Positions 49,924 through 58,934 of a DNA stretch of 64,000 nucleotides are shown here, in pieces (positions within the stretch are counted from its first letter, which is position 1; the number at the start of each line of letters is the position of its first letter). This stretch comes from Nocardia sp. NBC_01503. Its GTDB lineage: Bacteria; Actinomycetota; Actinomycetes; Mycobacteriales; Mycobacteriaceae. The position numbers and the translations under genes are program-made. Location: positions 3,658,001-3,722,000 of the forward strand of contig NZ_CP109596.1 of the NCBI RefSeq assembly GCF_036327755.1, given 5' to 3'. The notes beneath the pieces were generated by a model. The model had not been told where the DNA came from. It made no database searches and saw nothing but the letters and a program-made list of their open reading frames with translations.

Positions 49924-50547
49924 ATGAGGGCGGGCGCATCCGGCACACAGCAGGACTGTGAGGCGTTGTGTATCGCCGTCGAGCGGCGCATGGCGATCCG
50001 GCTCACGGTGGGACCCGTTGCGGGAGAGTTATTTCGGGTGATCGACCTACTCGGTGGATTACTGCGGCACAGTCGCACGGTCACCGGTGTGTGGGAGATG
50101 GATCCGACGCTGGCCGATGAGTTGCCCGGTACCGAGCGCATGCGCGAGATAGAGGACTTCCTGGCCCTGGCCCGGCGGATCGTGCGCGAATCCGATCAGA
50201 TCTGCCCGGCCGAACCGACCGCGCCCGAACGCCGGCGGCGGGTCTGGGGTGATCTGACCGATCTGCTCATTCGCGCCGAGACGCTGGCCGAACGCATCGT
50301 GCGAGTCGTTCCGCGCCAGCACAATACGGTCGAAGGGTCCCGGGAGATCTCCCGACTGCGCCTGGCCACCCATGCCGACACCCTGGTCGAGGCCGCCCTG
50401 CTCATCCGCTCGGCGGTCCGCGAGGCGCTGCGCGTACCGACCCCCGACACCGATGCGCTGCGCCTGGCCGCCACCGCCGACCTGGTTATGCAATTGGCCG
50501 CCGACCTCGACGCCGACGCGTGTATCAGTGCACGCCAAAGTATTTGA
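49924..50547 (+). CDS. Hypothetical helical protein upstream of XRE regulator
   Basis: 207 residues from ATG 49924; the frame is open further upstream but without protein character. Predicted all-helical and soluble (LFRVIDLLGGLLRHSRTV, EIEDFLALARRIVRES, DTLVEAALLIRSAVREAL). I recognise no family. It precedes the XRE gene by 31 bases and is likely in the same operon. Confidence 0.55.
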   Translation: MRAGASGTQQDCEALCIAVERRMAIRLTVGPVAGELFRVIDLLGGLLRHSRTVTGVWEMDPTLADELPGTERMREIEDFLALARRIVRESDQICPAEPTAPERRRRVWGDLTDLLIRAETLAERIVRVVPRQHNTVEGSREISRLRLATHADTLVEAALLIRSAVREALRVPTPDTDALRLAATADLVMQLAADLDADACISARQSI

Positions 50548-50578
50548 ACAGACTTGGATCGAAAGAGCAGGGAGCACA

Positions 50579-51400
50579 ATGCGCGCCGTTCCGGCCGAGA
50601 ACCACGGCAGCGAACACAAGATGCTGGGCAGCTATATGCAGCGCCAGCGGCTCGAACTCGGACTGACGCAGGCGCAGGTCGCGGCACTGCTGTTCATGTC
50701 CAGCTCCGGTTTCGAGAAGTATGAGAACGGGCAGCGGGTGCCCACCGTCGCCGCTATCCGATCCTGGTGTACCGCACTGGAATTGCCGCGCTACAAGCGG
50801 CGCAAGGTGTGGTCCATGGTGATGGGGGAGGACCTCACCGTCGCGGCCGGGCAGCTGGAGAGGGTGACCGCCGCCGAACTCAATCTGATGAATCACATGC
50901 CGGGACCCGCGTTCCTGCATCGGGTTCCGGAGTACTACGTGCTCGGTGCGAATCACCTTGCGGTGCAGATGTTTCCGTGGCTGGACCCGGCGCTGGCCAC
51001 ACCGGATCGGCCGGTGAACGTGATCGTCCAGATGATGACAGACCCGCGGGCGCGCGAGGTGCTGGTCAACTGGGAGTCCATCGTGCACCGGCTGATCTAC
51101 ATCCTCAAAGAGAACTCCCTCGGCATCGTCCCCGAAGCCGAGATCGCCGCGATCCGTCAAGCCTGCCAAGCCAATCCGCACTTCGATCGGATGTGGGAGA
51201 CGGCCATGCCCACGCACGCGTACTACGACGACACCGTCATCGTGCGCGAACCCGAATGCGGAGAGGAGATCGTCTTCCAGATGGATTCCCTACGCTGGGC
51301 GCACCCCTGGCGCGATATCGAAATATTCAGTCTGACACCGCGAAACACCGATGGAGCTCCACCGTTGCACGAGACGGTGCCCGGTATCTTCGCCTGGTGA
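50579..51400 (+). CDS. XRE regulator with MmyB-like ligand domain
   Basis: 273 residues from ATG 50579. Helix-turn-helix at about 15-70 (LGSYMQRQRLELGLTQAQVA, FMSSSGFEKYENGQRVPT), then the MmyB-like domain (LHRVPEYYVLGANHLAVQMF, DPRAREVLVNWESIVHRL, ANPHFDRMWETAMPTHAYYD). Paralogue of the regulator at 33237. Targets unknown; the upstream hypothetical gene and the lipoprotein downstream are candidates by position. Confidence 0.8.
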   Translation: MRAVPAENHGSEHKMLGSYMQRQRLELGLTQAQVAALLFMSSSGFEKYENGQRVPTVAAIRSWCTALELPRYKRRKVWSMVMGEDLTVAAGQLERVTAAELNLMNHMPGPAFLHRVPEYYVLGANHLAVQMFPWLDPALATPDRPVNVIVQMMTDPRAREVLVNWESIVHRLIYILKENSLGIVPEAEIAAIRQACQANPHFDRMWETAMPTHAYYDDTVIVREPECGEEIVFQMDSLRWAHPWRDIEIFSLTPRNTDGAPPLHETVPGIFAW

Positions 51401-51489
51401 GGTCGGCGATCGTGCGCATGGTTAACGACTCTGCGCTCCCGCTCGATCATCCTCATGGCTCGGGGTGACATCGAATCGGGAGAAAACAC

Positions 51490-52113
51490 ATGAGGGCATG
51501 GGTTCTGGCGTTCGCGGCCGTCGCGGCGATCGGCGCGGTCGCCGGATGCAATGACGACACCGTCGTCACCGGCGGAACGCCCGGCGCGAGCGCACCCGCG
51601 ACCACCCCCTCGGGCGGTAACCCCGCGCCGGGCGGCACTAACGGCTCGCCGAGCACCGTGGCCTCCCCGGTCACCTCCAACCCCAGCCGCGATGACGCGA
51701 ATGTGGACGCACGCGACTTCCAGCAGGGCGACAAATACTACTTCCAGTCCCCGACCGGAAACATCATGTGCGGCTTCATCAATGAGGGCGCCTTCGGCAC
51801 CGGCTGCCAACTCGAACACGTCTCGGTGGTGCCCGCCGAACTACCCGACTGCGGCACCCGCGCGGATCGCGCCGTCGCCGCGAACATCACCGGTTCGAAA
51901 GCCAAGTTCATCTGTCTCAACCAAGGCGTATTCGTCGGCTCGCCCACCGGTCCCGTCAAGCCCGGCAATAACAAGGGCGGCGGCAAGGTCCTCGAGTACG
52001 GCCAAACCATCATCGTGCGCGGCGTCGCCTGCACCTCCACCCAAGCCGGCGTCCGCTGTGACTCCGGCGGCCACGGCTTCCTCATCGCCGCCGATCAGCA
52101 ACAGCTGTTCTGA
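51490..52113 (+). CDS. Lipoprotein with a DUF6636-like cysteine-rich domain
   Basis: 207 residues: signal peptide with lipobox (LAFAAVAAIGAVAGC, lipid-modified Cys20), a Ser/Thr/Pro/Gly linker to about 75, then a compact domain with six cysteines (SPTGNIMCGF, GTGCQLEH, LPDCGTRADR, KFICLNQGVF, RGVACTSTQAGVRCDS) typical of exported actinobacterial proteins of the DUF6636 type. Membrane-anchored at the outer face; function unknown. Confidence 0.75.
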   Translation: MRAWVLAFAAVAAIGAVAGCNDDTVVTGGTPGASAPATTPSGGNPAPGGTNGSPSTVASPVTSNPSRDDANVDARDFQQGDKYYFQSPTGNIMCGFINEGAFGTGCQLEHVSVVPAELPDCGTRADRAVAANITGSKAKFICLNQGVFVGSPTGPVKPGNNKGGGKVLEYGQTIIVRGVACTSTQAGVRCDSGGHGFLIAADQQQLF

Positions 52114-52158
52114 GGCAGGCGGTCGCGCGCCCGGGCCGGGCAGGCAGACTGGTCGGCA

Positions 52159-54927
52159 ATGAAACTGCCTGAACTGCCTGATCTCCCTGTGCGCGCGGTG
52201 CTCGACGAGGTTGTGGAGACCCTCGCCGAGCATGGGACCGCGGTCTTGGTCGCACCGCCCGGGACCGGTAAGACGACGCTCGTTCCACTGGCCCTGGCCG
52301 CCGGGACAAGCGGGCGAGTGGTGGTCGCCGAGCCGCGGCGGCTGGCGGCACGCGCGGCGGCCGGGCGGATGGCGGCGCTGCTGGGCGAGTCCGTCGGGGG
52401 GACCGTCGGGTACTCGGTGCGCGGAGATCGACGAGTCGGGCCGGGGACCCGTGTTGAGGTTGTCACCTCAGGGCTCCTGGTGCGCCGCCTACAGAATGAC
52501 CCGGAACTGGCCGGGGTGGACGTGGTGGTGCTCGATGAATGCCACGAACGGCATCTGGACGCTGACCTGCTGCTGGCTCTACTCCTGGACGCGCGCGCCG
52601 GGCTGCGCCCGGATCTGCGGGTCCTGGCCACCTCGGCCACCGTCGCGGCCGATCGGCTGGCCGCACTACTGGGTGGTGCGGGTCCGGCAGTGGAGTTGCT
52701 GGGTGGAGTGAGCTCCGCGCCCGGGGCGATCGGTGGTGCGGACCAGGCAGCCGAGGTGGTCGGTAGTGGGGGCGCTGCCCTCGAGTTGGTCGGTGGTGCG
52801 GGGCGCGCGCCCATCTTGGAGGTGCACGGCCGGGCTTATCCCGTTGAGATGGAGTACATTTCGGCGCTGCCGAAGGAGCGGGTGGAGGCGCATGTCGCGC
52901 GGGTTACGCGGTCGGCGCTGGCCGGATCCGACGGGGATGTGCTGGTTTTCCTGCCCGGTGCGGCCGAGATCCGGCGGGTCGCGGCGCAGCTCTCCGGGCT
53001 GACCGATATCGACGTTATGCCCTTGCACGGCAGGCTGTCCGGTGCCGCACAGGATGCCGCGTTGCGTCAGGGCTCGCGCCGCCGCGTCGTATTGTCCACC
53101 GCCGTAGCGGAATCCAGCCTCACCGTGCCGGGCGTGCGTGTGGTGGTCGACTCGGGGCTGGCCCGGGTACCCCGTGTCGATCATCGGCGCGGGCTCTCCG
53201 GCCTTGCGACCGTGCGGGTTTCGGCCGCCGTGGCCGAACAGCGCGCGGGTCGCGCCGGACGCGAGGCGCCCGGCTGGGCGTGGCGCTGCTGGCCCGAGTA
53301 CGAGCACGCCACCCTGCCCGCCTATCCGGAGCCGGAGATCCGCACCGCCGATCTCACCCGCCTCGCCCTGGAACTGGCCTGCTGGGGCACCGCCGATGGA
53401 CAGGGCCTCGGCTGGTGGGATCCACCACCCCCGGGAGCCCTCGCCGCAGGACGAGAAGTGCTGCGCGCCTTGGGGGCCGAGGAATCCGACGGGACCGTCA
53501 CCGCGCGAGGTCGCCGCATGGCCGCGCTCGGCCTGCACCCCCGCCTCGCCCGCGCCCTGCTCGACGGCGCGGCCGCCGTCGGAGCCCGATCGGCCGCCGA
53601 GGTGGTGGCCCTACTGGATGACGACACCATCATCTCCACCGTCGACCTCGTCGCCGGAATCCGCACCCTCCGCGCCGATCCACCCCAGCGCTGGAAACGC
53701 GAAGTCGACCGCCTGACCCGCCTGGTCGAGGGGGTCGAAGCCGAATCAACCCGCACGCCGAAGACCAGTAGCAGGCCGGTCGAGAGTGCGGAAGCTGAAC
53801 CAGCCCGCACGCCGCAGGGCAGTAGCCGCGTGATCGAGGGCGCTGGAACTGGTTCGACCAATAAGCCGAAGGCCGATGGACGAGGGCGTGGCGGGGCGAC
53901 CGCTGCCTCCTCGCCACGCGCCGCCGATGCCGCATTGTCGGCGCGTGCCACCGATGACCTGGCTCTTGTTGCCGCGCTTGCCTATCCGGAGCGATTGGCA
54001 CGGCGGCGCGGGCCAGGGTCGCCGAGCTATCTGATGGCCGGTGGTACCGCCGTGTCGTTGCCACCGGGTTCCGGTGTGGGGGAGGCGGAGTGGCTCGCGG
54101 TCGCCGGGGCTTCGCGTGATCCCGGCTGCTCCGAAGGGCGGATTCGGTTGGCGGCCATAGCCGATGAGCAACTCGCACGGCAGGCCGCACCGGATCTGGT
54201 GGTCACCGCCGATGAGGTCGACTGGGTCGACGGCGATGTGGTGGCCCGGCGGGTCGAGCGGTTGGGCGCGATCATCCTGTCGGAGAAGCCTTTACGGAAT
54301 CCGGACCGGGTACTGGTGGAGCGGGCGCTGCGGCGCGGTCTGGCCTCGGTCGGACCCGATCTGCTGCGTTGGAATACCGATGCGCTCGCGCTGCGTCAGC
54401 GCCTGGACTTCCTGCACCGCACTCTCGGCGCACCCTGGCCCGAGATGAATGATCAAGCGCTACTGGCAGATACGGATAGTTGGCTCGGCCCCGAACTCGC
54501 CACCGCCAACCGCCGCGCCGATCTCGAACGCGTCGATGCCGGTCAAGTCCTGCGCCGCCTGCTGCCCTGGCCCGAGGCTGTCCGCTTCGACGAACTCGCC
54601 CCCGAACGCCTGGAGGTGCCCTCCGGCAGTCGCGTCCGCATCGACTACTCCGGCGATTTCCCCGTACTGGCCGTGAAGGTCCAGGAGATCTTCGGTTGGG
54701 CCGACCTCCCACGCCTGGCGGATGGCCGCACATCCATTCTCCTGCACCTACTTTCACCCGCCCAGCGCCCCATCGCCGTCACCACGGACCTGGCCTCCTT
54801 CTGGCGCACCGGCTGGCCCCAGGTCCGCGCCGAACTCCGCGGCCGCTACCCCAAACACGCCTGGCCGGAAGACCCCACCACCGTCCCGGCGCATCGCGGC
54901 ACCTCCCGCCGCATTCCCCGCGACTGA
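52159..54927 (+). CDS. hrpB: ATP-dependent helicase HrpB
   Basis: 922 residues, DExH-box superfamily 2. Walker A APPGTGKTTLVP (about 35-46), DECHERHL (motif II), SATVAADRL (motif III), SSTAVAESSLT-like motif V ('VVLSTAVAESSLTVPGVRVV'), and QRAGRAGR (motif VI). The C-terminal HrpB domain (about 690-890) is present with 'PWPEMNDQALLADTDSWLGP' and 'HAWPEDP' at the end. Role in bacteria is poorly known; RNA remodelling is suspected. Two in-frame tandem repeats lengthen this copy (52672-52815 and 53719-53880). Starts 45 bases after the lipoprotein. Confidence 0.9.
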   Translation: MKLPELPDLPVRAVLDEVVETLAEHGTAVLVAPPGTGKTTLVPLALAAGTSGRVVVAEPRRLAARAAAGRMAALLGESVGGTVGYSVRGDRRVGPGTRVEVVTSGLLVRRLQNDPELAGVDVVVLDECHERHLDADLLLALLLDARAGLRPDLRVLATSATVAADRLAALLGGAGPAVELLGGVSSAPGAIGGADQAAEVVGSGGAALELVGGAGRAPILEVHGRAYPVEMEYISALPKERVEAHVARVTRSALAGSDGDVLVFLPGAAEIRRVAAQLSGLTDIDVMPLHGRLSGAAQDAALRQGSRRRVVLSTAVAESSLTVPGVRVVVDSGLARVPRVDHRRGLSGLATVRVSAAVAEQRAGRAGREAPGWAWRCWPEYEHATLPAYPEPEIRTADLTRLALELACWGTADGQGLGWWDPPPPGALAAGREVLRALGAEESDGTVTARGRRMAALGLHPRLARALLDGAAAVGARSAAEVVALLDDDTIISTVDLVAGIRTLRADPPQRWKREVDRLTRLVEGVEAESTRTPKTSSRPVESAEAEPARTPQGSSRVIEGAGTGSTNKPKADGRGRGGATAASSPRAADAALSARATDDLALVAALAYPERLARRRGPGSPSYLMAGGTAVSLPPGSGVGEAEWLAVAGASRDPGCSEGRIRLAAIADEQLARQAAPDLVVTADEVDWVDGDVVARRVERLGAIILSEKPLRNPDRVLVERALRRGLASVGPDLLRWNTDALALRQRLDFLHRTLGAPWPEMNDQALLADTDSWLGPELATANRRADLERVDAGQVLRRLLPWPEAVRFDELAPERLEVPSGSRVRIDYSGDFPVLAVKVQEIFGWADLPRLADGRTSILLHLLSPAQRPIAVTTDLASFWRTGWPQVRAELRGRYPKHAWPEDPTTVPAHRGTSRRIPRD
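52672..52815 (+). repeat. 30-base tandem repeat inside hrpB
   Basis: GGTGGTGCG recurs at exactly 52672, 52732 and 52792, with related half-units at 52702 and 52762, giving a 30-base (10-residue) unit: GGAGPAVELL, GGVSSAPGAI, GGADQAAEVV, GSGGAALELV, GGAGRAPIL. It lies just after motif III, between the two RecA-like domains, and keeps the frame. Confidence 0.8.
53719..53880 (+). repeat. 54-base tandem repeat inside hrpB
   Basis: Three 18-residue units: RLVEGVEAESTRTPKTSS, RPVESAEAEPARTPQGSS, RVIEGAGTGSTNKPKADG. They form a charged linker between the helicase core and the C-terminal HrpB domain. Frame is kept, and the copies have diverged. Confidence 0.8.
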
Positions 54928-54988
54928 ACGAAGAGCGCACCCCGCCGAGGAGTGGGTGTACGAACTCGGCGGGGTGCGACTCGCGCCG

Positions 54989-55438
54989 TCAGTCGGCGCG
55001 AGGGACCGGGGTGTTGTGCCGGGCGATCGTCCACCAGCGGCCGTTCTCCTTCAGCAGGACGTAGAGCGCCACCATGGCCGGATCCTGGTCCACGAGTTCG
55101 TCGGTGGCGGTGGTCGCGCGAGCCACCTTGTGCACCAACGCCATATCGGGTCGCGGGAAGCTGATATCCGCGATGTCGTAGCGGACGAACTGGTCCTTCA
55201 GGAATCCCGCGAGTCCGGCCGCTGAGGCCACGCGAACCGCCTCCGCGCCGTACAGCACCGTTCCGACCGCGTTGCCCACGCTGGCGTTCGCGGCGAAATC
55301 CGCGGCCATCAGGTTCGGATCGTCGGTGTTGAACGCCTGCTGCGCATTGGCGATCACCTGGGTGATGGCGGCTGTATCCGCGGTGTGATCGACGCCGGTG
55401 TCCTCGATGACGGGTGCTGTCGTGGCTGCGGTGCTCAT
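54989..55438 (-). CDS. SnoaL/NTF2-like protein
   Basis: 149 residues from ATG 55438. Single cone-shaped NTF2-like domain of the SgcJ type: 'DTAAITQVIANAQQAFNTDD', 'NLMAADFAANASVGNAVG', FPRPDMALVHKVA, DPAMVALYVLLKENGRWWTI. Such proteins are small-molecule isomerases or binding proteins. It is divergent from the histidine-rich gene across a CsoR-type palindrome. Confidence 0.75.
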   Translation of the reverse strand: MSTAATTAPVIEDTGVDHTADTAAITQVIANAQQAFNTDDPNLMAADFAANASVGNAVGTVLYGAEAVRVASAAGLAGFLKDQFVRYDIADISFPRPDMALVHKVARATTATDELVDQDPAMVALYVLLKENGRWWTIARHNTPVPRAD

Positions 55439-55530
55439 GGTCCACATTTTGGAACCTCAACCAATGTTCAGGTCAAGTCGAGTGGCTGGAGGGTGGGAGT
55501 GATCCACCTCACCCATCGAGGGGTTGCCGA

Positions 55531-55549
55531 TATACCCCTAGGGGGTATT
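55531..55549. promoter_or_regulatory. CsoR-type copper-responsive operator
   Basis: TATACCCCTAGGGGGTATT: an AT-flanked C-run/G-run palindrome typical of CsoR/RcnR-family operators. It lies 50 bases before the histidine-rich gene, which is itself a probable metal-binding protein. No csoR gene is in the window. Confidence 0.6.
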
Positions 55550-55598
55550 AACTCTGATCCGTACGAAAGATCGAAAACGGTTGAGAGGGGCCGGGAAA

Positions 55599-56576
55599 AT
55601 GACCACCCACGCACACACAGCAGATCACACCGCACACGCGGCGCACGACCCCCACGCCGGACACCACGCGCAACCGGAGCATGCGGATCATGCCGCGCAT
55701 GGCGACCATGCCGCGCACGCTGACCACACAGCTCATGGTGCGGTCGCGACCCAGGATCCGCACGCGGGGCATGACGCTCACGCGGGCCATGCCGCCGGGC
55801 GCGGCACGCATGCGGGCCACGACGCTCACGCCGGTCATGACGCTCACGCCGGACACGGTGGCGGATTGCCGGGCGGCCTGCAGATCAGCCAGGACGGTTA
55901 CACCCTCGAGCTGGCCGAAACCATCCTGACCGCAGGCGAATTCGAGTTCCGCTTCCGGATTCTCGGCCCCGAGGGCGAACCGGTCACCGAGTACACGTCA
56001 CTGCACGACCGCGACCTGCACCTCATCGTGGTGCAGCGGGAGCTGACCGGGTTCTGGCATGTACACCCCGAGCTGGCCGCGGACGGCACCTGGGCCGTGC
56101 GCCTGAATCTTCCTGCGGCGGGGGCATATCGGGCCTTCACCGATATCGCGCCGACCGCGCTGGGCAAGACCATCACCCTCGGAGCCGACTTCGCCATCGC
56201 GGGCGATTACGCGCCGCAGCCCACCCCGGAACCCGCGCGCACCGCCGCGGTCGACGGTTACGAGGTCACCCTCGACGGCGATCTGGTCTCCGGCGAAGGC
56301 CGCCTGCTCACCCTCACCGTGCGCAAGGACGGCAACCCGGTCGCGGATCTGCAGCCCTACCTCGCCGCCTACGGGCACCTGGTGATCCTGCGCGCCGGTG
56401 ATCTGGCCTACGTCCACGTGCACCCCAATGGCGAGCCCGGCGATGGCGTCACCGCCGCCGGTCCCGAGATCACCTTCCACACCGTTGTCCCCGGTCCCGG
56501 CACCTACCGGCTCTTCCTCGATTTCAAGCACGGCGACACCGTGCGCACCGCGCCGTTCACCCTCACCACCCGCTGA
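55599..56576 (+). CDS. Histidine-rich metal-binding protein
   Basis: 325 residues from ATG 55599. The first 88 residues hold about 25 histidines, mostly as HAGHDAHAGH and HADHAAHGDH patterns, a strong metal sink (Cu, Ni or Zn). The rest is two beta-rich domains (FEFRFRILGPEGEPVTEY, 'LTGFWHVHPELAADGTW', and 'GHLVILRAGDLAYVHVHPNG' with 'HTVVPGPGTYRLFLDFKHGD'); the paired HVHP motifs suggest further metal sites. No signal peptide is obvious. The CsoR-type palindrome upstream points to copper. Confidence 0.75.
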   Translation: MTTHAHTADHTAHAAHDPHAGHHAQPEHADHAAHGDHAAHADHTAHGAVATQDPHAGHDAHAGHAAGRGTHAGHDAHAGHDAHAGHGGGLPGGLQISQDGYTLELAETILTAGEFEFRFRILGPEGEPVTEYTSLHDRDLHLIVVQRELTGFWHVHPELAADGTWAVRLNLPAAGAYRAFTDIAPTALGKTITLGADFAIAGDYAPQPTPEPARTAAVDGYEVTLDGDLVSGEGRLLTLTVRKDGNPVADLQPYLAAYGHLVILRAGDLAYVHVHPNGEPGDGVTAAGPEITFHTVVPGPGTYRLFLDFKHGDTVRTAPFTLTTR

Positions 56577-56749
56577 CTACCGCGCCGGACCTGCCCGCGC
56601 CCCAGCCGCACCGATGCGGTTGGGGCGCAGCGCGTTCACAGCCAACTCCCAGGCGAGCTGAAGCGCGGGCACATCGGGGCCGCTTAGGCTCCGCGAGTCC
56701 GAGCAGGTGAAGAGCGGTTTTTACGGGAGGGTGTCCGGCATGACGGCGG

Positions 56750-57708
56750 TTGATCGCCGGTGTCTGGCTCACCCGCCGAGTCGCCCGCACCGATCGGGTG
56801 CGCGCGGGGCTGGTGCTGTGGGGCGGTTGGCTGCTCGTCACCGCGGCGGTGCTCAGCTATATGAGCCGATCCTTCCACTCGTACTACTCGGTCATGCTGG
56901 CCCCGCCGATCGCCGCGCTCATCGGCATCGGCGCGACCCAACTGTGGCAGCGGCGCGATCAGATGGCTGCCCGCGCAACACTTTCGGTCATGATCCCGGT
57001 CACCGGGGCATGGACGTTCGCGCTGCTCGACCGCACCTCCAACTGGCTGCAATGGCTGCGCTGGAGCATTCTCGCCCTCTCGATAGTCTCCGCCGTACTG
57101 GTGCTGGGAATGCCGCGCCTACGCCGCTACAGCCTCGTAATCGGTGCTGTCGCATTGGTTTCCGCGCTGGTCGGACCCACCGTGTACGCGATGGAGACTG
57201 CCGTGCAGCCGCATTCGGGTGGCAGCCCGATCGCAGGTCCGGCCCGCCCTTCACACGGTGGTCGGAATCGCGGTGGCACCACCGATGATTCGACGATCGA
57301 CGACCTCATCACCTCGGCCGACACCCGTTGGGCCGCAGCCGCGGTGGTGCCTCCGATGTGAGCGCGATCGAATTGCGCACCGGCGCACCACTACTGGCCA
57401 TCGGCGGCTTCAGCGGCCGGGATGAGTCTCCGACCCTGGAGCGGTTCCAGACCTATGTCGCCGTTCATCAGGTCGGCCACGACCTGGTGCGTCAGCGCCG
57501 GAACCGCAACGGCCGGGATGGTCCGGTGCAGAACGATCCCGCGCAGAACGACGGGAACGGTAAGGGCGCGAACAACCAGAACGGCCCGGGTCAGGGCGGC
57601 CGAGATGACTCGGCGCAGTCGACCTCCGCGCAGATCACCGCCTGGGTCCGAGTCAACTATCCGATGACCTTGCTGGGCAATATGGAGATCTACCACCTCG
57701 ACGGCTGA
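56750..57708 (+). pseudogene. 5'-truncated, frameshifted ArnT-like membrane glycosyltransferase
   Basis: From 56750 the frame encodes membrane helices and loops of the C-terminal half of a GT39/ArnT-like enzyme (VWLTRRVARTDRVRAGLVLW, LSYMSRSFHSYYSVMLAPPI), ending prematurely at TGA 57361. The next frame continues with the expected soluble tail (ELRTGAPLLAIGGFSGRDES, 'TLERFQTYVA', 'ITAWVRVNYPMT') to 57708. Adding one G near 57345 (GCGGTG-GGTGCC) joins the two. The catalytic N-terminal half is absent, as an in-frame TGA lies just upstream. Dead remnant. Confidence 0.8.
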
Positions 57709-57785
57709 CAGCGACCCCCCGTGCCGCGAAAAAGCTTAGAGTTGCGGTCGGAAGCCACGGGGGTGCGGTCGTGAGGAGTTCGGCG

Positions 57786-58910
57786 ATGGCCGAGGTGCGC
57801 GCACAGCTGGGTCTGCTGGGCCCGGTGCGGCTCACCATCGACGGTGTTCCGCAGCAGCTCGGCGGCCCGAAACAGCGCGCGGTGCTGGCTTATCTCGCGA
57901 TCAACGCGAACAGACCGGTCTCGGTGGACGCGCTGGCCGCGGCGGTCTGGGAGGAGAACGCCCCGCCGGATGTGCGGGTCAGCCTGCACGCCATCGTCTC
58001 CAACCTGCGAAAACCGCTGCGCGACGGTGGAATCGACGCGCGCACCATGCTTCAGCACATGGGCACCGGCTACCGGATCGTGGTCGATGACGCCGCCTGC
58101 GATGTGTTCCGCTTCCGCACCCGCCGCGAGGTCGGCCTGCGCGCCGTGGCCGCCGGTCGCTTCGCCGCGGCGACCGCGGCGCTCTCCGAGGCGCTCGCCC
58201 AGTGGCGTGGTCCGGTCCTGTCCGACCTGCGCGGACTCGGATTCGCCGACGCCTACGCCGTCGCCCTCGACGATGAACGTCTCGGTGTGATCGAGGCCCG
58301 CGCCGAGGCCGATATCGCACAGGGCCGCGCCGAATCCGTCACCGCCGAACTCGCGCTGCTGGTGCGCGACCATCCGCTGCGCGAATCCCTCTGGGAACAG
58401 CTGATCACCGCGCTCTATCCGGCCGGACGCCAATCCGACGCCCTCGATGCCGCGCGGCGACTGCGCGGCACGCTCGCCGAGGAGCTCGGTATCGATCCCG
58501 GATATCGGATTCGCGATCTGGAGGCGCGCATTCTGCGTCAGGATCCACTGACGGTCGGTGTGGTCGCGGCCGCCTCCGCCACCCGTGCCACCACCATCGT
58601 GGACCGCAGTTGGCATGAGCCGCAGGCGATTCTGCGTGATCGGGACGGCAATGCGTACCCCATCGGCGGCACCGTCACCCGCATCGGCAGGCTCTCCGAC
58701 AATGACATCGCGCTGGCGGACGGCCGGGTGAGCCGCCATCACGCGCTCATAGTCGACAACGGCATGGCCTATGTGCTCAAGGATCTGCACTCGTCCAATG
58801 GCGTCTTCGTCGACGGCGTCCGCGTGGTGGACAGCGCGATCCTCGCCGACGGTGTCCGAGTGCGAATCGGCGATACCGAGTTCACCTTCGTGCTGGTGCA
58901 CGGCCGGTAG
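57786..58910 (+). CDS. EmbR-like regulator (SARP-BTAD-FHA)
   Basis: 374 residues from ATG 57786, with GAGGAG seven bases upstream. Winged-helix DNA-binding domain (about 5-95: LGLLGPVRLTIDGVPQQLGG, LAYLAINANRPVSVDALAAA), BTAD helical domain (105-245), FHA domain (280-374: GTVTRIGRLSDNDIALADGR, VSRHHALIVDN, LHSSNGVFVDG), the phosphothreonine-binding module. EmbR is activated by Ser/Thr kinase phosphorylation and controls arabinosyltransferases in mycobacteria. No emb genes or kinase are adjacent, so the target here is open. Confidence 0.85.
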   Translation: MAEVRAQLGLLGPVRLTIDGVPQQLGGPKQRAVLAYLAINANRPVSVDALAAAVWEENAPPDVRVSLHAIVSNLRKPLRDGGIDARTMLQHMGTGYRIVVDDAACDVFRFRTRREVGLRAVAAGRFAAATAALSEALAQWRGPVLSDLRGLGFADAYAVALDDERLGVIEARAEADIAQGRAESVTAELALLVRDHPLRESLWEQLITALYPAGRQSDALDAARRLRGTLAEELGIDPGYRIRDLEARILRQDPLTVGVVAAASATRATTIVDRSWHEPQAILRDRDGNAYPIGGTVTRIGRLSDNDIALADGRVSRHHALIVDNGMAYVLKDLHSSNGVFVDGVRVVDSAILADGVRVRIGDTEFTFVLVHGR

Positions 58911-58934
58911 CGCGAAACACGCTGTGCACAGCGC

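Noticed and set aside
57690..58901. Minus-strand open frame (403 codons) opposite the EmbR-like gene
   Set aside because: The plus strand has complete SARP, BTAD and FHA domains.
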